64,000 nt of DNA from Polaromonas sp. (GTDB lineage Bacteria > Pseudomonadota > Gammaproteobacteria > Burkholderiales > Burkholderiaceae_C). The notes under the pieces were generated by a model. It worked only from the letters and a program-made list of their open reading frames with translations. It did not search any database and was not told where the DNA came from. Within the stretch, counting starts at the first letter, position 1, and every line of letters starts with the position of its first letter. Positions 41,275 to 50,471 of this stretch are shown piece after piece. Location: contig NZ_JABBPE010000002.1 in NCBI RefSeq assembly GCF_012927455.1, positions 248,001-312,000 of the forward strand, written 5' to 3'. Both the position numbers and the translations under genes were made by a program.

Positions 41275-42350
41275 CAGGTACCTCCTAAAAGCTGAAAAAT
41301 AGCAATCCGTCCATTGAACATATCGGCCACATAAATTCGTCCACGCGGGTCACTCCAGACGCCGGCCGGCAAGTAGAACTGGCCCACTTCTTTTCCGGTT
41401 CCACCGAGAGGCATCAAAAAGCTTCCTTCGCTGTTGAACACCAGTAAATTGTCGTAAAAAGATTCCACCACGTAAATGTTGCCTGAAGCATCCACCGTCA
41501 CGCCCTTGGGCCGGGTGAAATTGCCAATAAACAGCCCGCGCTGCCCAAGCGTTCCTGTCACCTGACCCCGTGTGTCGTAGATTTGAACGCGAGCATTCAT
41601 GCCGTCGGTCACGTACAGCTTGTCGGCGGCAAAAGCCAGATGGGTCGGAAAGTTCAGTTCACCTTCGCCCTCCCCGCGATGGCCTATGGTTTCCAGCAAA
41701 ATACCGTTGTCATCAAAGACCTTGACGTCATGCGCGTGGGTATCAGACACGTAGATCCGGCCGCGTTGCGCATCGCGCGCCAAACCAGTGGGCCGCGTCA
41801 ATACACCCTGGCCAAAACTTCCGATCGGCTTGCCTTCCCGGTCCAGGCGAAACACACCACCCAATTCGGCATCGGCGACCAGAATCTGCCCGCCCGCACC
41901 CATGGCGATCCCTATGGGCGTGACGAATCGTTTGTTTGGCATAGCCCGGTTCCACACCAGCAACTTGCCAGCCGCCTGGTCAAACACAAACACCGCATGG
42001 TTGCTGACGTCGGTGACGTAGATGCGGCCGTCGGCATCAACCGTCCCGCTTTGTGGCCGCTTTAATGCGGTACGGTCCTCGTCACCATCGAACAGCCCGA
42101 CCAGCCAGGCCAGCACTTTCATGCCCTTGCTGCGTGTATCACCTGTTTCGGGGACGAAATTCTGTTCACCGACCAATTCGCCAACATAACCGTAGCGAGG
42201 CGTTTCCGGAGCTGCCGGCCAGGTTGCCGTCGTACCGCCAGCCCGCTGCTCCGGGTCGAAGCGCATGACGTATTTGGTCTCGGCACAGCCGGACAGCGCC
42301 AGCCACGACGCGAGCAATAGCAAAAATGGACCGAAAATCAGCCTATTCAC
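41274..42350 (-). CDS. NHL-repeat beta-propeller lipoprotein 1
   Basis: Likely GTG start; LLASWLALSGC lipobox; GRIYVTDVSNHAVFVFD, PTGLARDAQRGRIYVSDTHAHDVKVFD. Confidence 0.85.
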   Translation of the reverse strand: MNRLIFGPFLLLLASWLALSGCAETKYVMRFDPEQRAGGTTATWPAAPETPRYGYVGELVGEQNFVPETGDTRSKGMKVLAWLVGLFDGDEDRTALKRPQSGTVDADGRIYVTDVSNHAVFVFDQAAGKLLVWNRAMPNKRFVTPIGIAMGAGGQILVADAELGGVFRLDREGKPIGSFGQGVLTRPTGLARDAQRGRIYVSDTHAHDVKVFDDNGILLETIGHRGEGEGELNFPTHLAFAADKLYVTDGMNARVQIYDTRGQVTGTLGQRGLFIGNFTRPKGVTVDASGNIYVVESFYDNLLVFNSEGSFLMPLGGTGKEVGQFYLPAGVWSDPRGRIYVADMFNGRIAIFQLLGGT

Positions 42351-43347
42351 TTGAGGAAGCCTTCTTTTGGGGAGGTGCGATGCGAAATATTTGGATGCGC
42401 GCATGCACACTGTCCGCAACATGAAGCATGTTTTGTTCCACCCACAAGCCAGTGATGCGGTTGAAACTGGGCGGTACCGCACCACCGCCGACAAAGCTTG
42501 TCAGCAATTCCCCATTTTCAAAGACTTTGATCGTATTGTCGAAACTGTCACTTACAAAAACGCGGTTAAAGCGGTCAACTGCAATAACGCCAGGCATTTT
42601 CAATAAACCGGAACCAAGCGTATATCGATCCCGCCCGTCTCGACCGATGACCACAATTTTGCGGCCAACACGGTCGACAAGGTACAGGCCATCAGGTCCG
42701 CTCGCCAGCGCTTCGATACTTCGGCTCTCATCAGAGCGAAGGACCGACAAGACGCGGCCCAGGCTATTAAAAACGACGACATGATTGCGCAAACTATCGG
42801 CGACCAGCACCTCCCCATTGGACGCGTCCACCAGAACCCCAACGGGACGAGCGATCTCAAGCGCATTGTCAAAGCTGCGCAGCAGTCTGCCATCTACAGA
42901 GTAGTGCAACACCTTTTGCGACCCAATGTCGGCCACATAAAGTGACAGGTCCGACGCGACCGCGATGTTGCCCATTGCCCCGCCAGCATAGTCAGCAAAC
43001 GAGGTCATGCTCTGCTGGGCGGTGTCATAGCGATAGATCTTTCGGCGACCGGCATCGGCCACAAAGACGTAATTGCCACGCGCTGCCACCGCAGCAAGAG
43101 ATATCCACTGAAGATTTCCGGAAAAGTCGGGCTTGCGTGCAAAGGGGCTCAGCGGATCGGGAAGCGCACTGACGCGCGCACCTGTCAACGTTGACCAATG
43201 CGTCAACAACGATTGCTTACCCGCTTCGCCACTGGAACGCGGCGCTGATGGCGATGCGGCGCAGCCCAGCGTCAACGCACCGGCCCCAAACAGCATACCG
43301 AGGCACCATGCGCGGCGAGGGTGAAGAAGCTCGGATTTTTTCATCAT
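42343..43347 (-). CDS. NHL-repeat beta-propeller lipoprotein 2
   Basis: ALTLGCAASP lipobox; PVGVLVDASNGEVLVADSLRNHVVVFN; 8 bp overlap with the next gene. Confidence 0.85.
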   Translation of the reverse strand: MMKKSELLHPRRAWCLGMLFGAGALTLGCAASPSAPRSSGEAGKQSLLTHWSTLTGARVSALPDPLSPFARKPDFSGNLQWISLAAVAARGNYVFVADAGRRKIYRYDTAQQSMTSFADYAGGAMGNIAVASDLSLYVADIGSQKVLHYSVDGRLLRSFDNALEIARPVGVLVDASNGEVLVADSLRNHVVVFNSLGRVLSVLRSDESRSIEALASGPDGLYLVDRVGRKIVVIGRDGRDRYTLGSGLLKMPGVIAVDRFNRVFVSDSFDNTIKVFENGELLTSFVGGGAVPPSFNRITGLWVEQNMLHVADSVHARIQIFRIAPPQKKASSSE

Positions 43348-43380
43348 GAACGCTCAGTTTCTTTCTAATGGCAATTTACG

Positions 43381-43815
43381 CTACCACTTCCCCGGGCCCG
43401 TTGTGGAGTCGCCGCCATAGATGCCACTGGGCAGGCCAGGTTTTCCTGAATGGCACAAGTCGCAATTCGCCGCCCCCCATGCGACCTGGTCGTTATGGCA
43501 CATGCCGCAAAACTTGCCATTGATGATGTCGGACATCAACACATCGTTGCTCCCAGCGCGCATCTTGAAGCCAAGTTCGGAATGACAGACTTTGCAGCGA
43601 AAGCGGATGCGATGAAACCAATGCGGAAAAACCACCGGTCGAACACCCTCTTTTTCTGCGCGCTTGTTTAGCACCACATCTCCATATTCGGCATGCACCG
43701 GAATAGAGACGGCAGCCAGCCAGAGCGCAAGCGCACTGCCCAGCGCGCACTTGACCAAGTGTGTGCACCTTGTCGCGCCCCTGCTGTATTTGCGCCAGAG
43801 ACAGACGGCTTTCAT
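43381..43815 (-). CDS. Triheme c7-type cytochrome, family A'
   Basis: FPHWFHRIRFRCKVCHSELGF, CGMCH, CDLCHSGKPG. Confidence 0.92.
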   Translation of the reverse strand: MKAVCLWRKYSRGATRCTHLVKCALGSALALWLAAVSIPVHAEYGDVVLNKRAEKEGVRPVVFPHWFHRIRFRCKVCHSELGFKMRAGSNDVLMSDIINGKFCGMCHNDQVAWGAANCDLCHSGKPGLPSGIYGGDSTTGPGKW

Positions 43816-44345
43816 TTCCGCTCCACGCTATGGCAACGCTTGCACTCGGTCAGCGGAAAAGAAACCGCTCCGTGACACACGCCGCAATATTCGCCTTGCA
43901 GTATCTGAAACATGTTCATCTGCTTGGTGCCACCGGCCTTGGACTTGAACAGCTGCTCATGGCAATTGCTACAGTCCAGCCATTCGGTATGCTGCTTGTG
44001 GGGGAAGCGCACCATAGGCATTTCGCCGGTGCGCGGCATGATCACATCCTGATCCAACACCTTGATCTTGGTATCCGGCAAGATATTGGTTCGCGGAGCG
44101 ATCAGGCCCTGCTCAAGCGCCTGAACCCAACGGACGCGATTGCCCACCGCATCGGGAGGCAGTTTTGCCAGCGCCTCTGCAGGTTCCTGCAGTAGCTTGA
44201 TAGCAGGATTGGCGGGATCATGCACGCCGTCTTTGGCCAAGGGAAGGCGGTCAGCAGCCAAGGCGGCGCCTGCAAACAAACACGCGGTCACGACCCAAAG
44301 CCGGATTGATATGCTGCGAAGGATGTGCCCTGAAAGCATCGACAT
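43812..44345 (-). CDS. Triheme c7-type cytochrome, family B'
   Basis: FPHKQHTEWLDCSNCHEQLF, CGVCHGAVSFPL, CKRCHS; trimmed start. Confidence 0.92.
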   Translation of the reverse strand: MSMLSGHILRSISIRLWVVTACLFAGAALAADRLPLAKDGVHDPANPAIKLLQEPAEALAKLPPDAVGNRVRWVQALEQGLIAPRTNILPDTKIKVLDQDVIMPRTGEMPMVRFPHKQHTEWLDCSNCHEQLFKSKAGGTKQMNMFQILQGEYCGVCHGAVSFPLTECKRCHSVERK

Positions 44346-44361
44346 GACCGCCTCTATTTTT

Positions 44362-45306
44362 CTATCCTGGAATATAGACACCAGCACTGCGGATGGCGCG
44401 CACCAACTCTTTGGTCGAGTCCTCCAACAGCTTGACCCCCGACTCGTAATCTTTCTTGGCCGCCATCCCTTCGGCATTTCCGCGTAAAACCGCCGCCTGT
44501 TCAAGGGACTTCTGCACCATCCCATCGAGTCCCGCATTACTGGCACGCTTCTCATCAAGCAAGACCTTGACCAGCATCTTGTGCGTATCGTTGCGATCAA
44601 CCTCGTAGCGATACTCTTCTTCCTTGCTCGCAAAATTAAGCGAACGCACAAGGGTATCGCCTTCGCGCAAACCTTCTATTGCCTTTCTGGCCGTTACATA
44701 AACTTTATCAAGCAAGACGCGGCCCTGGTCGATTTTTCCGGCGGCGGCAAGCGCGGCGGCTTCGCGTGCCTGCGCTTCCATCGCGCTTGTGTTTTCCGCG
44801 CCCTTTGAGCCCTGATTCTTTTCCGTATTTATGCGCTTCAATGCTGCCAGCAAGGCCTTTACACTCTCCATACGCCCGTCAAAGTCGCTTTTATCTTTCG
44901 CCCCGGTGACCTGTCCCGGAGAAGCCAGATGAACACCCTCAAACATCAGTTTTGCTGCCTGATCCAGCATGCGGGACGCTTCAACAGCGTTGCCCGCCTT
45001 GTACGCATCTTCTGCCTGCTTACGCAATTCACGCGCTTTAACGCGCAAAGCAAGAGCCTCAGGGACCGCACTACTTTCAATCTGCTTCGCAGCCGACGAT
45101 TTTTCAATCAATGTTGAAACCGATGCCAAACGGCGCTCTAACTGCTCCTTGTCCTCCGGCGTGCGGGCAGGACGTGCTGCGGGTACGGCAGGCGGATTGA
45201 CAACCTGCGCCGGTTCGGCGGCGCCCGCTGATGCCATGGGTAGACTGGCACTCCACAGCATCAGCATCATGCTTTTTTTGAGATTTTTTTTCATAATAGA
45301 CTTCAC
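44362..45306 (-). CDS. Helical exported protein H' (paralog of 45303..46271)
   Basis: Signal peptide; long helical repeats; shared C-term LVRAIRSAGVYIPG. Confidence 0.65.
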   Translation of the reverse strand: MKSIMKKNLKKSMMLMLWSASLPMASAGAAEPAQVVNPPAVPAARPARTPEDKEQLERRLASVSTLIEKSSAAKQIESSAVPEALALRVKARELRKQAEDAYKAGNAVEASRMLDQAAKLMFEGVHLASPGQVTGAKDKSDFDGRMESVKALLAALKRINTEKNQGSKGAENTSAMEAQAREAAALAAAGKIDQGRVLLDKVYVTARKAIEGLREGDTLVRSLNFASKEEEYRYEVDRNDTHKMLVKVLLDEKRASNAGLDGMVQKSLEQAAVLRGNAEGMAAKKDYESGVKLLEDSTKELVRAIRSAGVYIPG

Positions 45307-46271
45307 GGAGGGACCTCGGATGAATGCGGTACGACCACTCCAGCAATGCGCAATGAGCGCTGCAAATGGCTGGTCGCGCCTTCTATCGTTTTCACGGCAG
45401 CGATGTAGTCTTGACCGCTTGCCTGCTTCTGCGCAATAACGCGAAGGTCGCGGCTCTGCTGCGCGTAGTGCTCGGCAACTACAGCCGTTTCACGCACCGT
45501 ATTGAGCTGTGCGATGGCGATCGGAATCAATTCTTCGTAACTGCGGTTGCGAGCCAATTCGTGTCTAAACTCCTCAGCCGGCAAATCGAACTTCAGCCCG
45601 TACACAATTGTTTCTGCCGCAAGTATCTTATTCAATGTCGCGACGACGCTCTGGTAGGCGCTATTCAATACCACGTTAGCTTCGTCCTGATTGCCACCCA
45701 GAATCAGCGCGTCGGCCTTGTCCACCATGCCGTCAATTCGGTCGACATCGGCAACGACCGTGGAGGCCTGCAGTTTTTTGGGGGACATGCGGCTTGAAAG
45801 GCCCTTTTGCTGCATTTGAAACGTACGTATCGCTTCGCGCAATTGCGTATTGCGGCTGCGTTTTTGCGCAAGCTGTTGCACAGGATCAGGTACCAGAGAT
45901 GATGCTGCAGCGATTTGCCGCAACGACTCATCGAGTAGCAGCATCGCAGCTTCCCCGCGACTGGCATTGAACTCGGTTTCCGCCTTTGCATACCGAGCCT
46001 GTGCCTCAGCCAGTTTCCTTTTCGCTTGAGCGTTGTTGCTCTGGGGTATGCGCAGGACTGCCGGTGATAGCGACAGCAATTGCTTGACCAATCGCAGTTT
46101 GCGCTCCAGCGTCGCACGGAAAGAATTGGCGCGGACCTCGACGCCGCCTGTCGCATCGGGTTTGGCAAGTACAACAGAAACCGGTTCGGCAGCCGCGGCC
46201 GCATCCGCAGCCGCACCAGCCAGCATCAGACCGAACCATGCAAAAGACGCGGTTATCCGAAAATTTCTCAT
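45303..46271 (-). CDS. Helical exported protein H
   Basis: Signal peptide; C-term HLQRSLRIAGVVVPH matches H'; trimmed start. Confidence 0.65.
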   Translation of the reverse strand: MRNFRITASFAWFGLMLAGAAADAAAAAEPVSVVLAKPDATGGVEVRANSFRATLERKLRLVKQLLSLSPAVLRIPQSNNAQAKRKLAEAQARYAKAETEFNASRGEAAMLLLDESLRQIAAASSLVPDPVQQLAQKRSRNTQLREAIRTFQMQQKGLSSRMSPKKLQASTVVADVDRIDGMVDKADALILGGNQDEANVVLNSAYQSVVATLNKILAAETIVYGLKFDLPAEEFRHELARNRSYEELIPIAIAQLNTVRETAVVAEHYAQQSRDLRVIAQKQASGQDYIAAVKTIEGATSHLQRSLRIAGVVVPHSSEVPP

Positions 46272-47863
46272 GGCTTGGCTGCCGCCTTCACAACTGGCGT
46301 TTTGGTCTTCGAATGGCAACGACGGCAGTCCGATACTGGAAAAGCAACTTTGCCGTGGCAAACGCCACATTTCTGACCGAGCAGAATGGCCGCCATGCTG
46401 ATCTGGTTAGCGCCCTTTTGCGGGATAAAAATTGCAGGATGACAGTTCGAGCAATCCAGCCACTGCGTGTGCTCTTTGTGGGGATAGACCACATCTGGCA
46501 TCGAGCCTTTGACTTCACGCACGATGTTCATGTCCATCACCATCGGCTTGGCATTCGGGTCGATGCGGTCAAAGCGCGGATTGATCTTGTTTTCATTGAG
46601 AGACTTGACCCAGTCCACCCGATTCCCATCATTGCTCTTGGTCAGCGCCCCGAACGCGGCCAGCGGCGGCTGCAGCGACAGCGTGCCGTCGTTCGCGGGG
46701 TCGTGAATGCCATCTTCAGCCGGTGGCAGGTTTCGCTTTGCTGCCGGCTGCATGAGTCGATTAAAGGTATTCACACCGCCTGCGGCTGCAACCGTTGGTG
46801 GACCTGCAGGGGCTGCGGCCGCGGGTGGTGCTTCAGCTGGGGCCGCAACCGGCGCTGCAGCTGCGATTTTGGTCGAAGCATCTGCCGGTGGCGCGGCGGC
46901 CTCGACGCTCTTCGCGCCAGAACCCGATTGACTGACGATGTATTTGACCGCAGACTGCATTTCGGCATCGGTCAGCTTGGCGTTTCCGCCTTTTGCTGGC
47001 ATCGCGCCCTTGCCCTTGGTTGCATTGGCGACCATAGCAGCCTGACCGGCTTTGATGCGTGGCGCCCATGCAGCAGCGTCGCCAAGTTTGGGCGCACCCG
47101 CCGCGCCAGTTGCATGACAAGCTCCGCAGGTGCTGTCGTAAACAGCCTTGCCGTTAGCATCTCCACCGGCCGCAGCCACCACCGCTGGCGCCGCAGGGGC
47201 TGACGGAGCAGCCGCCTCGGCATTCTTCGTACCAGAACCCGATTGACTGACGATGTATTTGACCGCAGACTGCATTTCGGCATCGGTCAGCTTGGCGTTT
47301 CCGCCTTTTGCTGGCATCGCGCCCTTGCCCTTGGTTGCATTGGCGACCATAGCAGCCTGACCGGCTTTGATGCGCGGCGCCCATGCGGCAGCGTCGCCGA
47401 GTTTGGGCGCACCCGCCGCGCCGGTCGCATGACAAGCACCGCAGGTACTGTCGTAGACAGTCTTGCCGTTGGCATCGCCACCGACCGCAGCTACAACCGC
47501 GGGCGCACCAGCTGCTGCTGGGGCGGCCGCCTCGGCACTCTTCGCGCCCGAACCCGATTGACTGACGATGTAATTTACCGCAGCCTGCACCTCGGCATTG
47601 GACAAGCTGGCGTTTCCGCCTTTTGCCGGCATCACGCCCTTGCCTTTGATGGCGCTGGCAACCAGAGCTTTTGAACCGGCCTTGATACGCGGCGCCCACG
47701 CAGCAGCATCACCCAGCTTGGGCGCGCCCGTAGCGCCCGTGCCATGACAGGCGACACAGGTGCGGTCGTAAATGGCTTTTCCGTCTGGCGGGCTCGCTGC
47801 ATTGACCTGCACACAGAGCAGCGACAACAAAACTGCCCCAAGCCGCACAATTAATTTATTCAT
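46268..47863 (-). CDS. Hexaheme cytochrome: three tandem class I cytochrome c domains plus triheme family B domain
   Basis: CVACH, CGACH, CGACH then CSNCH, CGVCH, CRRCH; trimmed start. Confidence 0.92.
   Translation of the reverse strand: MNKLIVRLGAVLLSLLCVQVNAASPPDGKAIYDRTCVACHGTGATGAPKLGDAAAWAPRIKAGSKALVASAIKGKGVMPAKGGNASLSNAEVQAAVNYIVSQSGSGAKSAEAAAPAAAGAPAVVAAVGGDANGKTVYDSTCGACHATGAAGAPKLGDAAAWAPRIKAGQAAMVANATKGKGAMPAKGGNAKLTDAEMQSAVKYIVSQSGSGTKNAEAAAPSAPAAPAVVAAAGGDANGKAVYDSTCGACHATGAAGAPKLGDAAAWAPRIKAGQAAMVANATKGKGAMPAKGGNAKLTDAEMQSAVKYIVSQSGSGAKSVEAAAPPADASTKIAAAAPVAAPAEAPPAAAAPAGPPTVAAAGGVNTFNRLMQPAAKRNLPPAEDGIHDPANDGTLSLQPPLAAFGALTKSNDGNRVDWVKSLNENKINPRFDRIDPNAKPMVMDMNIVREVKGSMPDVVYPHKEHTQWLDCSNCHPAIFIPQKGANQISMAAILLGQKCGVCHGKVAFPVSDCRRCHSKTKTPVVKAAAKP
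46921..47860. repeat. Tandem in-gene repeat, 315 bp period, 3 copies
   Basis: AACCCGATTG landmark at 46921, 47236, 47551; adjacent copies near-identical. Confidence 0.9.
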
Positions 47864-47871
47864 GATGCGTC

Positions 47872-48321
47872 CTATTTCTTCTGCTGGGTTTGCGGCTTCG
47901 CAGGCGCAGCTGCGGCAGCCGGCGCCACCAGCGAATTGATGGTGCTTTGGTGCACCTGGGTCGGCGTGCGGGGTTTGCCGGAGTGGCACAGGTCGCAATT
48001 TTCTACCGACCACGCTATGCTGCCGTTGTGACAAGCGCCACAATACTGGCCATCAATAATCTTGACCATGTCAATTTCATTGCCGCCCGCTTTGAACTTG
48101 AAGCCCAGGTCGGCGTGACATACTTTGCAGCGAAATCGGATACGGTGAAACCAATGAGGAAATACGGCAGGTCGCATGCCAGCAGCATCGGAATAGTTGT
48201 TGATGACAATGTCACCATACTCGGCGTTAGCCGTCTGCATGGTGAACAGGCCGCCCACCAAGATCATAAGTATTAGCAGCCCCCTTTTGATGGCTGAGCC
48301 GTATATCTTCAACGTTATCAT
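47872..48321 (-). CDS. Triheme c7-type cytochrome, family A
   Basis: FPHWFHRIRFRCKVCHADLGF, CGACH, CDLCHSGKP; start chosen at MITLKIYGS. Confidence 0.9.
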   Translation of the reverse strand: MITLKIYGSAIKRGLLILMILVGGLFTMQTANAEYGDIVINNYSDAAGMRPAVFPHWFHRIRFRCKVCHADLGFKFKAGGNEIDMVKIIDGQYCGACHNGSIAWSVENCDLCHSGKPRTPTQVHQSTINSLVAPAAAAAPAKPQTQQKK

Positions 48322-48365
48322 TCCAATAATCCTCTCATAGATACCAAAAGCAAAAATCAAAAGAC

Positions 48366-50444
48366 TCAAAACGTGCGAGTCACGGAAAATAATATGGACC
48401 GGTTCAGGGTCGTGGCGCGCTGCACGGCTGCTGTAGTGGCCCTGGGGACGGAGTTTCTCGCTATCAGCATGTTCAACCTCAACTGGGTGCGCCCAATTGA
48501 GTAGTCAAAACGGTTTTCCCATGCCGCGGTTTCCTGGTCTTGCGGGCCGCCCAGCAGCGGCAGCAATGCCTGACTGTTCAGCCGCAGGTCCGATACGAAG
48601 CGCAGACGCCGGACGCCGAATACGCGTTGGTGTTGATAGGTCAATGAACCGCCGGAGGTCGTTACAAAACCATGCTGCTCGCTGGAGTTCTGTTGCAGGA
48701 TTCCCAGCTCGGTCGTGTTACCAAGGATCGCGAATTCTTGACGCACCCCTTGAATAGTAAGATTTCCGGTCCACGAGCTGTACTCGCCAGTCGGCAGATT
48801 GCTTGACGCCTGCAAATTGATAAGCTGGAAAAACTCCTTCCGGCCGCTTACGGTGCGCGAATCACTCGCACTGAGCCGTATCATCGCGTCCCCTGGCTCC
48901 TTGCTAATGTTCCATGACAAGGAACCGCTGTGGGTCAATCGCAAGGTCGATCCGGAATCCTCGCTGAAAGTACCGTCACTCAAAGTAGTGCGATTTGAAT
49001 TTCCGCTGCTCGCCACAGCTGCAACGCTTTGCGACAAGTCCATAGAAACCGTCGATATCGGGCTGACAGTGAAACTGCGACTCAGGCCGTGGCTCAATTG
49101 CAGGGAGACCTGACGGCTTGCCTCTTCGCTGCCCGTGGTGTTGGTAAAGCTGCTCCCGGCGGACCAGTTGTAGCGGAACTTGCCCAGCTCGGTGAAATCG
49201 GGTTGATAGGTTGCACCGATGGTTTGATTCGTGTTGTTGCTTCGCAGTCCGTTAGTTGTAATCAGATTTACATTGGCGCCCGCATTGAGTCGGGTAAATC
49301 TGCTGAGTTCGTAGTTGATGCCCAGATTGACGTTCGCGTTGCTGTTGCGGGCTCCAGCAGAGTTGCCGTCAAATCCAAAACTGGTATCGCGAAAGCCAGT
49401 GCTGTCAGATGCCAGCGTGAACAGCCGGGCACCGCCAGTAACCGTCAACGGCTGATCGTCCGGGCGCCAGAAAGCCAGAGTACTCAGTTGCGTAATGCGG
49501 GTGTTATTGTCCCCACTTACAAGGTGATAGTTGGACCGACTGATGTTGCTCATGCTCTCCACCGAAAGTGACGAGCTCGGTGTGTAGCTGTGCTGTAAGG
49601 TCAAATTGTTTTGAACCGCAGACTCATCAGTATCCTCATGCGTGTTGACCGAGCGGTTGCCAATCAACTGCATGCGCTGATTTTGCAGCGCGTGCGAAAT
49701 ACTCAGTTGCCAACTGTCTTGCTGGTCGCGACCATTCAGGTCGCTGTCTTGCGTGCTACGGTCCCAGCCAAACATCGAGTCGCCCTGCGACTGTGTGTAA
49801 TGCTGAGAAAAGCCGTAGCGTTGACTGGCGTACCCATTGCCGATAGCCAGTTGGCTGGAGATACGGCTGTCATTGCGATTGAAATGCGCTTCGAACGGAA
49901 ATCGGCTTTGCGGCAGTATCGACAATTGTCCGCCGCCGGTCAGAATGACGTTGCGGCTTTTGTTGCTATTGCTGTTGCCGAACTCCGTCGCATTGCTGTC
50001 GCTGCTGGACTTTGCAAACGTCAGTCCGACGTTGCCGGTCAGTTGCGAAAACCACGGCTGCCAAATAAAAGTTTGGGTACTGGCGTTCAGCGTCGTGCTG
50101 AATCCATGCTGCGTCCTGGTTTGATCTCCAACGGTATCGCGCCTAAGGTCGTAGGACACCGCGCCGCCAATGCGCACCGGGGGCAAGGCCCAAACGTTTC
50201 CCTGTGTCGTTTCTCCATCAGCAGTGCCGCCACTCTGCAAAGGCCCCGGTTGCTCGATAGGACCGGAATCTCTATTTTGTGAAGCCCCATCCGCTGAAGG
50301 CAAGGCCGAGCGACCTACACCCGGCCACAGCAAAGCCACCACTGCCATCAACAAAGTCGGCGAGAAGACCCCATGCTTTACCAGTCGATCAGACACACTA
50401 CACCTTGCTTGTTTAAGCAGGCACAACCACGCGCCTGCCGGCAT
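48366..50444 (-). CDS. Outer-membrane beta-barrel protein (candidate porin of a porin-cytochrome conduit)
   Basis: Alternating amphipathic strands throughout; C-terminal aromatic ILFSVTRTF; between cytochrome and PPIase genes. Confidence 0.75.
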   Translation of the reverse strand: MPAGAWLCLLKQARCSVSDRLVKHGVFSPTLLMAVVALLWPGVGRSALPSADGASQNRDSGPIEQPGPLQSGGTADGETTQGNVWALPPVRIGGAVSYDLRRDTVGDQTRTQHGFSTTLNASTQTFIWQPWFSQLTGNVGLTFAKSSSDSNATEFGNSNSNKSRNVILTGGGQLSILPQSRFPFEAHFNRNDSRISSQLAIGNGYASQRYGFSQHYTQSQGDSMFGWDRSTQDSDLNGRDQQDSWQLSISHALQNQRMQLIGNRSVNTHEDTDESAVQNNLTLQHSYTPSSSLSVESMSNISRSNYHLVSGDNNTRITQLSTLAFWRPDDQPLTVTGGARLFTLASDSTGFRDTSFGFDGNSAGARNSNANVNLGINYELSRFTRLNAGANVNLITTNGLRSNNTNQTIGATYQPDFTELGKFRYNWSAGSSFTNTTGSEEASRQVSLQLSHGLSRSFTVSPISTVSMDLSQSVAAVASSGNSNRTTLSDGTFSEDSGSTLRLTHSGSLSWNISKEPGDAMIRLSASDSRTVSGRKEFFQLINLQASSNLPTGEYSSWTGNLTIQGVRQEFAILGNTTELGILQQNSSEQHGFVTTSGGSLTYQHQRVFGVRRLRFVSDLRLNSQALLPLLGGPQDQETAAWENRFDYSIGRTQLRLNMLIARNSVPRATTAAVQRATTLNRSILFSVTRTF

Positions 50445-50471
50445 GACCTAACGGTGCCCCGTGCCCTCCAA

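Noticed and set aside
46238-47203. 321-aa plus-strand ORF (and similar 47243..47674)
   Set aside because: Antisense to the cytochrome repeat gene; low-complexity mirrored translation, no recognisable domain
46921-47860. Regularly spaced repeats considered as CRISPR
   Set aside because: 315 bp period inside a coding frame, no short repeat/spacer structure; cytochrome domain duplication
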